A stretch of 5,507 nucleotides of DNA from the NCBI GenBank assembly GCA_003167015.1, contig PMUF01000228.1, positions 1-5,507 on the forward strand. The letters run 5' to 3'. This document shows positions 1-5,507 of this stretch, in pieces. Each line of letters opens with the position of its first letter. Positions within the stretch are counted from its first letter, which is position 1. The notes below the pieces were generated by a model. It searched no databases. It was not told where the DNA came from and worked only from the letters and a program-made list of their open reading frames with translations. This DNA is from Chitinophagaceae bacterium (lineage in GTDB: Bacteria > Bacteroidota > Bacteroidia > Chitinophagales > Chitinophagaceae). The translations under genes were made by a program, and so were the position numbers.

Positions 1-702
1 TTTCTGACAGGCGTCGATATAGGCCTTGACAGGGTCGTCGTATTGAAAGAAGAATCCATGATTGACTGAATAGATCTTCCCGTTCTCCGGGCATTTGATA
101 TCCGGATGACTCAGCGTGAATTCACCGATGGACGGGTCCAGCGTAAAACCGTTGACACCTCTGCGGGTCGCATACACCATCATGGTAGACGAACCATAGA
201 TGATATAACCTGCAGCTACCTGCTGGTTACCTGGCTGCAGAAAGTCGGCCTTGGTGCAGGGCTTGCCGCGCTCGCTGATACGCCGGTAGACCCCGAAGAT
301 CGTTCCGATGGAGACATTCACATCGATATTGCCGCTGCCGTCCAGTGGATCGAAAAGACAAACATACTTGGAGTTATTGCTGATATCATCATTGAAGACG
401 ACGAAATCATCCAGCTCTTCACTGCCGATGCCGGCACAGCTGATGCCATGACGCAACACCCCCATCAGCTGGTTGTTGGAGAATACATCCAGCTTCTTGA
501 CATCTTCTCCCTGTACATTGACGGAACCGGCATCGCCCAGTATATCGACCAGGCCGGCCTTGTTGACTTCTACATTGATCCGCTTGGCGGCGAGGCCGAT
601 GTCCCGCAAAAGATTACTGAGCTCGCCCGTGGCGTTGGGAAAGCTGCGGAGCTGTTGAAGAGTGAATTCGTCGAGAGTGAGTACTTTTCTGTTGACGTTC
701 AT
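1..702 (-). CDS. fbp: Class I fructose-1,6-bisphosphatase, N-terminal 234 residues (3' end outside the window)
   Basis: The enzyme hydrolyses fructose-1,6-bisphosphate to fructose-6-phosphate and phosphate in the cytoplasm, the committed step of gluconeogenesis. The frame is open from the ATG at 702 to the window edge. Translation shows the class I signatures in order: N-terminal TLDEFTLQQLR (residues 9-19), KLDVFSNNQLM (70-80), a metal-binding acidic cluster GSEELDDF (93-100), the metal/catalytic loop LFDPLDGSGNIDVN (116-129) with Asp118 and Asp121, then SIGTIFGVYRR (131-141) and GYIIYGSSTMMVYA (165-178). Family members run to about 330-340 residues, so roughly 70 percent is present; the C-terminal part with the last metal ligand and most of the sugar-phosphate site lies beyond the left edge. 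The ATG at 702 is chosen because its N-terminus matches the usual family start. The loop reads DGSGN where the better-known enzymes have DGSSN. It is divergent from the aspartate kinase gene, 81 bp away. Confidence 0.96.
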   Translation of the reverse strand, partial: MNVNRKVLTLDEFTLQQLRSFPNATGELSNLLRDIGLAAKRINVEVNKAGLVDILGDAGSVNVQGEDVKKLDVFSNNQLMGVLRHGISCAGIGSEELDDFVVFNDDISNNSKYVCLFDPLDGSGNIDVNVSIGTIFGVYRRISERGKPCTKADFLQPGNQQVAAGYIIYGSSTMMVYATRRGVNGFTLDPSIGEFTLSHPDIKCPENGKIYSVNHGFFFQYDDPVKAYIDACQK

Positions 703-720
703 ACGGCTCGTGTTTATCCG

Positions 721-728
721 CAAAAGTA
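721..728 (-). promoter_or_regulatory. Candidate Bacteroidota -7 element for fbp
   Basis: On the minus strand the bases read TACTTTTG, an exact match to the Bacteroidota primary-sigma -7 consensus TAnnTTTG. It lies 18 bases upstream of the fbp start, which would give a 5' leader of only about 10-15 bases. I see no convincing TTG at the expected spacing of about 19-21 bases upstream, so only half of the promoter is supported. Confidence 0.3.
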
Positions 729-771
729 AGGGGGGCAATCGATATTTAGCGTGTTTTTTGCCATCATCTTA

Positions 772-779
772 TATATTTG
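772..779 (+). promoter_or_regulatory. Candidate Bacteroidota -7 element for aspartate kinase
   Basis: The bases TATATTTG match the consensus TAnnTTTG exactly. The element ends only four bases before the ATG at 784, so transcription from it would begin at or next to the start codon and give a leaderless or nearly leaderless message. The -33 position holds only a weak GTG at 751-753 (spacer 18). If real, it also rules out translation from the upstream GTG at 751. Confidence 0.35.
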
Positions 780-783
780 CGGA

Positions 784-2046
784 ATGAAGATTTTCAAATT
801 CGGTGGCGCGAGCACGGCCAGCGTACAGCGTATCCAGCAGCTACCCGCCATCCTCCGTTCCTACCGGGATGAGCAGCTGCTCGTAGTGGTCTCGGCCATG
901 GGAAAAACGACCAATGCCCTCGAAAAAGTGGCCACCGCTTTTTACGACGGCGCCCGCGAAGAAGCGCTGCAATTGTTCCGGCAGATCAAGGACCATCATC
1001 TGACGACCGCCAAATACCTGCTGGTACAGAATTATCTCGCGGCGGAAGCCCATCTCCGGGATTTCTTTACAGAAGTCGAATGGCTGCTGCATGACAAACC
1101 GGTGCGGGAGTATGACTATTACTACGACCAGATCGTATGTATCGGCGAACTGCTGTCTACCTCTATTGTCAGCGCCTACCTGGCGGAATCAGGTATCGGT
1201 AACCAATGGATCGACGTCCGGGATATTTTCCGTACCGATGGGAATTTCCGGGACGCAGCCATCGACTGGGCCTGGTCGGAACGCCAGGTCCGTGACAACG
1301 TAAGGCCCTTATTCAATCAGGAGAATATGGTGGTGACGCAAGGCTTTATCGGCGCGACATCGGATAATGAGAGCACCACCCTGGGCCGGGAAGGCAGCGA
1401 TTACACGGCGGCGATCTTTGCCGCCATGCTGGATGCCGAAAACCTGACGATCTGGAAAGACGTTGAAGGGGTCATGAACGCCGATCCGAAGCAATTCCCC
1501 GAGGCTACCATCCTGCACGAATTGAGCTATGACGAGGTCATCGAAATGGCCTACTACGGTGCGCAGGTCATCCATCCCAAGACGATCAAGCCATTACAGA
1601 ACAAGGGCATCCCGCTATACGTCAAATGTTTCCTCGACCCTGCCCTTCCCGGCACGGTGATCCATAAAAAATCGGTAAAGGGACTTCCCCCCATTATCGT
1701 ATTGAAACCCGGCCAGGTGCTGATTCATCTGCACTCGAAAGATTTTTCCTTTGTCGGCGAGACAGGCACGGAAAGACTTTACCACCTCTTTAGCGAGATC
1801 CGGATCAAACCCAACCTGATGCAGAACGGAGCCGTCAGTTTGCAGATCTGTCTTGATGACCGGCCCGACAAGATCGACCGGCTGGCGCTGGCAGCAGCGG
1901 AATTATTCGATGTACAGATAGAAAGGGGGTTGACGCTGCTGACGATCCGGCATTATGACGCGGAGGTATTACAAAGGCTGACGGAAGGGAAACAGGAAGT
2001 GTTGCGGCAACAGACGGCGGAGACGGTGCAAATCCTGATGAAATGA
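784..2046 (+). CDS. Aspartate kinase (monofunctional, with C-terminal ACT regulatory region)
   Basis: It phosphorylates aspartate to 4-aspartyl phosphate with ATP, the first step towards lysine, threonine, methionine and diaminopimelate. The 420-residue product begins with the kinase phosphate-binding motif KFGGAS (residues 5-10; many homologues have KFGGTS). It continues with VVVSAMGKTTNALE (34-47), CIGELLSTSI (119-128), VTQGFIGA (184-191), TTLGREGSDYTAA (198-210), the nucleotide-site WKDVEGVMNADP (224-235) and YYGAQVIHPKTI (257-268). Residues from about 305 to the end form the regulatory part, read as paired ACT-type domains. No homoserine dehydrogenase follows, and the length fits the stand-alone family. 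The start is the ATG at 784, since the motif then sits at residue 5; the in-frame GTG at 751 would add an unconserved hydrophobic tail. No paralogue-specific symbol (lysC, thrA-type, metL-type) can be assigned from the sequence. Feedback control by pathway amino acids is likely from the ACT region, but the effector is unknown. Confidence 0.95.
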   Translation: MKIFKFGGASTASVQRIQQLPAILRSYRDEQLLVVVSAMGKTTNALEKVATAFYDGAREEALQLFRQIKDHHLTTAKYLLVQNYLAAEAHLRDFFTEVEWLLHDKPVREYDYYYDQIVCIGELLSTSIVSAYLAESGIGNQWIDVRDIFRTDGNFRDAAIDWAWSERQVRDNVRPLFNQENMVVTQGFIGATSDNESTTLGREGSDYTAAIFAAMLDAENLTIWKDVEGVMNADPKQFPEATILHELSYDEVIEMAYYGAQVIHPKTIKPLQNKGIPLYVKCFLDPALPGTVIHKKSVKGLPPIIVLKPGQVLIHLHSKDFSFVGETGTERLYHLFSEIRIKPNLMQNGAVSLQICLDDRPDKIDRLALAAAELFDVQIERGLTLLTIRHYDAEVLQRLTEGKQEVLRQQTAETVQILMK

Positions 2047-2052
2047 CAACCA

Positions 2053-2072
2053 AGGGGCCTTAGTCGGCCCCT
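2053..2072. terminator. Hairpin between convergent genes, possible bidirectional terminator
   Basis: A perfect 7-bp, mostly G-C stem (AGGGGCC at 2053-2059, GGCCCCT at 2066-2072) closes a six-base loop. It starts six bases after the aspartate kinase stop and its loop contains the TAA stop of the opposite-strand gene. Neither side is followed by a U-run, so it is not a classical Rho-independent terminator; it may still slow polymerase or protect the 3' ends of both messages. Confidence 0.4.
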
Positions 2073-3277
2073 ACCATAACAGTCTGTTTGAGTCTTATCG
2101 CCACATGCGCGCCGGTACGGTTCGCAGGTGACCATTGTGGCATCTCCAGGAAAGCATCTTCGATCTTTTCATTCATCGTATCGTTCCCTCCCCGGATCAC
2201 CTTCGCATACACGGTTTTACCGGTCGAATCGATGATATATTCCACCATCACGAAGGCCTTCGACTGCCCGTCAAGATCCTTCAGGCTCTCCTTGCTGACC
2301 TTATTCAGAAAGTCCTGGAAGGCCGCATTGCCACCGGGATACTCGGGCAGCTTGTCCACCGCTTTGGCCAGATCGTCTTCCGGGATCGGGTTGACCCGCT
2401 CAGTCCGCACATGGCCCGGCTTCTTTTTGACCGGCGCCGCTACCGGCTCGAGATTGGGCACTTTCACCAATGCTTCGGCAGGCGCAGCTTCCTCCGTCAC
2501 ATATTCTCCCTTGGCATTGACCATGACGAAAGGCACTTCCCGGTATTTTTCAAAATAATAGAAGGCGGTGCGCATGCTTTTGGCAAAGGGCGCATATTCC
2601 GAAAAGGTCTGCAGATATTTGTTGAGATAGTCTACACTGCGGGGATTGTTGAAATTGACCGGGAAGATATGCACCGGGATGAAATCTTCCCCCATATCCT
2701 TGGCATGGGCCGCCAGGATATACAATTCTTCGATCTGTCCATCGGTGATCGGAATACAGCCGGTGGTCACGCAGCTGCCGTGGATATAGATATCTCCGCC
2801 CGGCTGCAGAGAATCGCTGAGGATACGATCGGACGCATTCGGGTAATTGAGCCCGAGGGACAGATGGTATTCACTCCTGGGATTGAACTCATTGATATAG
2901 TAAAAACCTTCCGGCACCTGGTAGTCGCCCGCCATCCGCTTGGGGCCAAGGGTGCCAGCCATAGCACATATTTTGTACGTCTTGAACAGCTTGTACTTCT
3001 CTTCCTTTGTATTCTTCACCCAGACTTCCATCTGGCTGTCATACTTGAATGACCGGATATAGACGTAACGGGCCGGCCAGGAGAGCCCCTTCTCCTGGAA
3101 CTGCTTCATGAGGGTATCCTCCTTGCGGTTCAGCAGGTCCATGACCTTGGGAATGGATCGCTGATAATCGATAAAATGAACGGAAGAACCGGCGTTTTGA
3201 GCCGAAAGTGTACCGGCAGACAGAATACCTGCGAAAGTCAAAAACAACAGAGCCGGGAAAACGTTTTTAAAAGACAT
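2060..3277 (-). CDS. Exported YafK/DpaA-like L,D-transpeptidase-fold protein with C-terminal TonB-like domain
   Basis: This 405-residue protein starts with a signal peptide (Lys4, hydrophobic run about 7-24, likely cleavage near LSA/QN at residue 26), so it should act in the periplasm. Residues about 65-207 form an L,D-transpeptidase (YkuD-fold) domain: strands YVYIRSFKYDSQMEVWVK (71-88), YQVPEGFYYINEF (119-131) and the active-site segment IHGSCVTTGCIPITD (165-179), with His166 and the presumed nucleophile Cys174. This TGC-IPITD form resembles YafK/DpaA (in E. coli, removal of Braun lipoprotein from peptidoglycan) more than the SHGC-R-N cross-linking enzymes. A Pro/Ala/Lys/Glu-rich linker (about 262-301) leads to a TonB C-terminal-like domain: LPEYPGGNAAFQDFL (310-324), YIIDSTGKTVYAKVIRG (347-363), and MPQWSPANRTGAHV (379-392). 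It lacks the uncleaved membrane anchor of true TonB. The substrate is unknown; hydrolase, transpeptidase and binding roles all remain possible. It is convergent with aspartate kinase and insulated from HPPD by a terminator. Confidence 0.85.
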   Translation of the reverse strand: MSFKNVFPALLFLTFAGILSAGTLSAQNAGSSVHFIDYQRSIPKVMDLLNRKEDTLMKQFQEKGLSWPARYVYIRSFKYDSQMEVWVKNTKEEKYKLFKTYKICAMAGTLGPKRMAGDYQVPEGFYYINEFNPRSEYHLSLGLNYPNASDRILSDSLQPGGDIYIHGSCVTTGCIPITDGQIEELYILAAHAKDMGEDFIPVHIFPVNFNNPRSVDYLNKYLQTFSEYAPFAKSMRTAFYYFEKYREVPFVMVNAKGEYVTEEAAPAEALVKVPNLEPVAAPVKKKPGHVRTERVNPIPEDDLAKAVDKLPEYPGGNAAFQDFLNKVSKESLKDLDGQSKAFVMVEYIIDSTGKTVYAKVIRGGNDTMNEKIEDAFLEMPQWSPANRTGAHVAIRLKQTVMVGAD

Positions 3278-3294
3278 ATTAGGGTAATACGAAT

Positions 3295-3331
3295 AAACAA
3301 AAAACCTGCCATATTTAGTATATATGGCAGG
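3295..3331 (-). terminator. Rho-independent terminator of the HPPD gene
   Basis: On the minus strand a perfect 10-bp stem (CCTGCCATAT paired with ATATGGCAGG, + strand arms 3305-3314 and 3322-3331) with a seven-base loop is followed directly by a U-rich tract TTTTTTGTTT. It lies 27 bases past the HPPD stop codon and ends 17 bases before the start of the co-directional downstream gene, so the two genes are probably separate transcription units. The downstream gene's promoter must then overlap this hairpin or lie inside the HPPD gene; I see no good -33/-7 pair here. Confidence 0.85.
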
Positions 3332-3358
3332 CTTTATAACTTATTTTTGGCTTAATCA

Positions 3359-4501
3359 CTACAGGTTTCCCCTTGCAGATTGCTCCAGCTCTATGGCCTC
3401 GAACAATGCCTTGAAATTGCCCTTCCCGAAACTCTGCGCGCCCTTGCGCTGGATGATCTCGAAAAAGATGGTCGGTCGGTCCTCGACGGGCTTGGTAAAA
3501 ATTTGCAACAAATATCCCTCGTCATCGCGGTCGACCAGGATACCCAGCTCTTCGAGCGGAGCGAGATCTTCATCGATATGGCCCACCCGGCTGAGGAGAT
3601 CCCTGTAATAGGATGAAGGTATGGTAAGGAATTCCACACCCCTGTCCCGCAGTTGGGTAACGGTCCCGACAATATCGGCGGTAGCCATTGCGACATGCTG
3701 TACCCCCTCACCCCGATAAAAATCAAGGAATTCCTCCACCTGGGACTTCTTTTTGCCTTCTGCAGGCTCGTTGATCGGGAATTTCACAAAGCCATTGCCA
3801 TTGCTCATCACCTTGCTCATCAAAGCAGAATATTCGGTAGAAATATCTTTGTCGTCGAAGGACAGAATATTCCGGAACCCCATCACGTCCTGGTAAAAGC
3901 CAACCCACGGATTCATCTGGTGCCAGCCCACATTACCCACACAGTGGTCCACATACAGCAGGCCGGTAGAAGGAGGGTTATATGCCGTCTTCCACTCCCG
4001 GAAGCCGGGTAAAAACGGCCCCTGGTAGTCTTTTCGTCCGATAAAGAGATGGACGGTCTCCCCATAGGTATGAATGCCGCTGACAGTGACCTCTCCCCAT
4101 TGGTCGAGCAGCGTCGTCGGCTCCTTGTAACTCCTTCCGCCACGGTCGGTAGTCTCCTTCCAGGCAGAAATGGCGTCATCGACGCGCAGCGCCAGCACCT
4201 TTACCCCATCGCCGTGCAGATGGACATGAGCAGCCACAGGGTGATCAGGCCGGAGAGCCGTGGTGAAGACGAAGGTCAGCTTATTCTGGCGAACGACATA
4301 GCTGACCGTCTCCCGGTTGCCTGTCTCCGGACCACTGTATGCCAGGGACTGGAATCCAAAAGCTGATTTATAATAATGGGCTGCCTGTTTGGCATTCCCT
4401 ACATAAAATTCCACATAGTCCGTCCCCTGCAAAGGCAGGAAATCGGTCGTGGCGGCCGATGTCGTACGCTCACGTGTATCGGTAGCAGCTGCAATAGGCA
4501 T
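3359..4501 (-). CDS. hppD: 4-hydroxyphenylpyruvate dioxygenase
   Basis: This non-haem Fe(II) enzyme converts 4-hydroxyphenylpyruvate and O2 to homogentisate and CO2, the second step of tyrosine catabolism, in the cytoplasm. The 380-residue product has the two vicinal-oxygen-chelate halves of the family. The N-terminal half begins at VEFYVGNAKQAAHYY (residues 30-44) and runs through HGDGVKVLALRVDD (96-109). The C-terminal catalytic half carries all three iron ligands: His186 in VDHCVGNV, His269 in GVQHVAMAT and Glu348 in IFFEIIQRKG. The family hallmarks FLTIPSSYY (291-299), LLQIFTKPVEDRPTIFFE (331-348) and the C-terminal GNFKALFEAIE (361-371) are intact, so it should be active. About 20 residues precede the first conserved strand. 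The stop TAG is followed in frame by TGA, a tandem stop, and then a strong terminator. Homogentisate dioxygenase and fumarylacetoacetase, the next pathway enzymes, are not in this window. Confidence 0.97.
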   Translation of the reverse strand: MPIAAATDTRERTTSAATTDFLPLQGTDYVEFYVGNAKQAAHYYKSAFGFQSLAYSGPETGNRETVSYVVRQNKLTFVFTTALRPDHPVAAHVHLHGDGVKVLALRVDDAISAWKETTDRGGRSYKEPTTLLDQWGEVTVSGIHTYGETVHLFIGRKDYQGPFLPGFREWKTAYNPPSTGLLYVDHCVGNVGWHQMNPWVGFYQDVMGFRNILSFDDKDISTEYSALMSKVMSNGNGFVKFPINEPAEGKKKSQVEEFLDFYRGEGVQHVAMATADIVGTVTQLRDRGVEFLTIPSSYYRDLLSRVGHIDEDLAPLEELGILVDRDDEGYLLQIFTKPVEDRPTIFFEIIQRKGAQSFGKGNFKALFEAIELEQSARGNL

Positions 4502-4580
4502 ATAATCGTTATTTAGGTTTAAAAAAACAGAATGCTGATCGTGCAGAATAAAATCGGGTCAGAAAGAACGTGAAGGGAAG

Positions 4581-4760
4581 TCAGGCGAACGCTGCGCCCC
4601 TGGCGAGGGCCTCCAGGAAGAAAAAACGATGCAATCGCTTGTCGTCGAAAATTTTATGAGAGTAATCAGGACGCATGCTGCGGCCATAAAGGTAGCCATA
4701 ATTTTGAAAAAGTCCAATGGAAATTGAGTTTTGTCTATCTTCGGCCAAATAAACCCACAT
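4581..4760 (-). CDS. Doubtful small ORF upstream of HPPD (59 residues)
   Basis: I do not recognise this with confidence. An ATG at 4760 opens a 59-residue frame ending in TGA at 4581, 79 bp before the HPPD start and on the same strand; an internal ATG at 4676 would give 31 residues. The product starts MWVYLAEDRQNSISIG and ends with FFFLEALARGAAFA. There is no signal peptide or membrane segment. The opening WVYLAED...SISIG and the later FLEAL faintly recall short GIY-YIG-like proteins, but the motif is not intact and this is only an impression. Against it: the start codon overlaps that of divergent purK by two bases, so a promoter for the full ORF would lie inside purK, and the likely purK promoter lies inside this ORF. 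It could be real, a remnant, or chance. Confidence 0.22.
   Translation of the reverse strand: MWVYLAEDRQNSISIGLFQNYGYLYGRSMRPDYSHKIFDDKRLHRFFFLEALARGAAFA
4687..4717 (-). promoter_or_regulatory. Possible minus-strand promoter upstream of HPPD
   Basis: On the minus strand a TTG (4717-4715) is followed after exactly 20 bases by TACCTTTA (4694-4687), which differs from the TAnnTTTG consensus in its last base. Transcription would begin near 4680, giving HPPD a leader of about 180 bases that could include the 31-residue internal ORF from 4676. No better -33/-7 pair is visible closer to the HPPD start, but the match is imperfect. Confidence 0.25.
4702..4733 (+). promoter_or_regulatory. Candidate Bacteroidota promoter for purK
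   Basis: A -33-type TTTTG at 4702-4706 is followed after 19 bases by GAGTTTTG at 4726-4733, which differs from TAnnTTTG only in its first base. Spacing is as expected for the Bacteroidota primary sigma factor. Transcription would start near 4738-4740, giving a leader of about 20 bases before the purK ATG; that leader is A-rich, with no Shine-Dalgarno sequence. No purine riboswitch-like structure would fit in so short a leader. Confidence 0.42.
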
Positions 4761-5507
4761 GGTAAAAGCAGGCATTTTAGGCGGCGGACAATTAGGGAGA
4801 ATGTTATTGCAGGCAGCGGCCAACTATCCTGTCGAAACCTACCTGATGGAAAATGACGAGGACAGCCCTGCCGCTCACCTGTGTCATCATTTTATCAAAG
4901 GGGATATCCGGAATTTCGATGACGTCTACCGGTTCGGGAAAGATCTGCAGGCGCTGACCATCGAAATAGAATCCGTCAACGAAGAAGCCCTGGAAAAGCT
5001 CGAGGCTGAAGGCGTAAAGATCTATCCGAAGCCTTCTGCCCTCCGCACGATCAAGAACAAGATCCTGCAAAAGCAATTTTATACCCAACATGGTATCCCG
5101 ACGGCAGAATATTTTGTCACCAACGATCTGGCGGCCGTCCGCAGCCGGGCGGATTTTCTCCCCGCCGTTCATAAGCTGGGCACAGGAGGATACGATGGAC
5201 GCGGCGTTCAGATCCTGCGAACCGCAGCCGAAATCGAAAAAGGATTCGATGCGCCGGGCGTGTTGGAGAAACTGGTGAATATAGACAAGGAGATCGCGCA
5301 GATCATTGCCGTGAACGAACGCGGCGAAACGGCCATTTATCCCCCGGTGGATATGGTGTTCGACTCCCGGCTCAACCTGCTGGATTATCAGATCAGCCCC
5401 GCCGACCTTCCGCAGAATACCCTTTGGAAGGTCGAGGCCATTTCGCTGAGGGTCGTTAAAGAGTTGAAGAGCCCCGGCCTCTTTGCCGTAGAGATGTTTG
5501 TCACCCG
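4759..5507 (+). CDS. purK: 5-(carboxyamino)imidazole ribonucleotide synthase PurK, N-terminal 249 residues (3' end outside the window)
   Basis: PurK uses ATP and bicarbonate to carboxylate aminoimidazole ribonucleotide to N5-CAIR in de novo purine synthesis; PurE then rearranges the product. The reading frame is open to the right edge. The N-terminus GILGGGQLGRMLLQAA (residues 5-20) is the family's glycine-rich AIR-binding start. It is followed by LTIEIESVNEEALEKLE (66-82), YPKPSALRTIKNKILQK (89-105) and HGIPTAEYF (111-119). The ATP-grasp glycine-rich loop is HKLGTGGYDGRG (138-149), and a metal-site region FAVEMFV (242-248) holds Glu245. The family is about 350-380 residues long, so around two thirds is present. 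The ATG at 4759 is certain enough: the in-frame TAA at 4750-4752 lies just upstream with no other start between. It is divergent from HPPD. The usual partner purE might follow outside the window. Confidence 0.96.
   Translation, partial: MVKAGILGGGQLGRMLLQAAANYPVETYLMENDEDSPAAHLCHHFIKGDIRNFDDVYRFGKDLQALTIEIESVNEEALEKLEAEGVKIYPKPSALRTIKNKILQKQFYTQHGIPTAEYFVTNDLAAVRSRADFLPAVHKLGTGGYDGRGVQILRTAAEIEKGFDAPGVLEKLVNIDKEIAQIIAVNERGETAIYPPVDMVFDSRLNLLDYQISPADLPQNTLWKVEAISLRVVKELKSPGLFAVEMFVT

Noticed and set aside
106..729. A 207-codon plus-strand open frame antisense to fbp
   Set aside because: It is a shadow: the opposite strand translates into a clear fructose-1,6-bisphosphatase, and this frame's product has no recognisable motif.
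751..783. GTG start at 751 adding 11 residues to aspartate kinase
   Set aside because: The added MFFAIILYICG is not expected for this cytoplasmic family, the ATG at 784 places KFGGAS at residue 5 as in homologues, and a candidate -7 element lies inside the extension.
2135..3052. A 305-codon plus-strand open frame antisense to the transpeptidase-like gene
   Set aside because: The minus-strand frame has a signal peptide, an active-site motif and a TonB-like domain; the plus frame is rich in His, Arg and Ile with no domain signal, typical of an antisense shadow.
4599..4617. Short hairpin (CCTGG / CCAGG) in the HPPD-purK intergenic region as a terminator
   Set aside because: The stem is only 5 bp with a nine-base loop, no gene reads into it from the left, and on the minus strand the U-run would precede rather than follow the stem.
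4699..4706. TAATTTTG as the purK -7 element
   Set aside because: It matches the consensus exactly, but no TTG lies at the right distance upstream; the pair TTTTG-N19-GAGTTTTG is better spaced and closer to the start, with these same bases serving as its -33 part.

Overview
The window looks like an ordinary chromosomal stretch of a Bacteroidota bacterium, most likely from the Chitinophagaceae or a close relative (inference). The reasons are Bacteroidota-type versions of aspartate kinase and 4-hydroxyphenylpyruvate dioxygenase, an exported enzyme ending in a Bacteroidota-style TonB C-terminal domain, candidate -33/-7 promoter elements (TTG / TAnnTTTG) and little Shine-Dalgarno sequence before the starts. 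Base composition is moderately GC-rich and even, with no sign of a mobile element, RNA gene, CRISPR array or prophage.

Layout: (1) 1-702, minus strand: N-terminal 234 residues of a class I fructose-1,6-bisphosphatase (fbp), running off the left edge. (2) 703-783: an 81-bp divergent intergenic region with a -7-like element facing each way. (3) 784-2046, plus strand: a complete monofunctional aspartate kinase. (4) 2047-2059: a 13-bp convergent gap; a perfect 7-bp hairpin (2053-2072) carries the stop codon of the next gene in its loop. (5) 2060-3277, minus strand: an exported YafK/DpaA-like L,D-transpeptidase-fold protein fused to a TonB C-terminal-like domain. (6) 3278-3358: a strong Rho-independent terminator for the gene upstream. 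(7) 3359-4501, minus strand: a complete 4-hydroxyphenylpyruvate dioxygenase. (8) 4502-4758: a 257-bp divergent region with a candidate purK promoter and a doubtful small minus-strand ORF. (9) 4759-5507, plus strand: the N-terminal 249 residues of PurK, running off the right edge.

The genes do not form one pathway. They cover gluconeogenesis (Fbp), entry to lysine/threonine/methionine/diaminopimelate synthesis (aspartate kinase), cell-envelope processing (L,D-transpeptidase-like protein), tyrosine catabolism (HPPD) and purine synthesis (PurK). Each appears to be its own transcription unit: two pairs are divergent, one is convergent, and the only co-directional pair (HPPD then the transpeptidase-like gene) is separated by a terminator.

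I found no clear undescribed system. The most interesting items are the transpeptidase-TonB domain fusion, the possible small ORF whose start codon overlaps that of purK, and a possibly leaderless aspartate kinase transcript.
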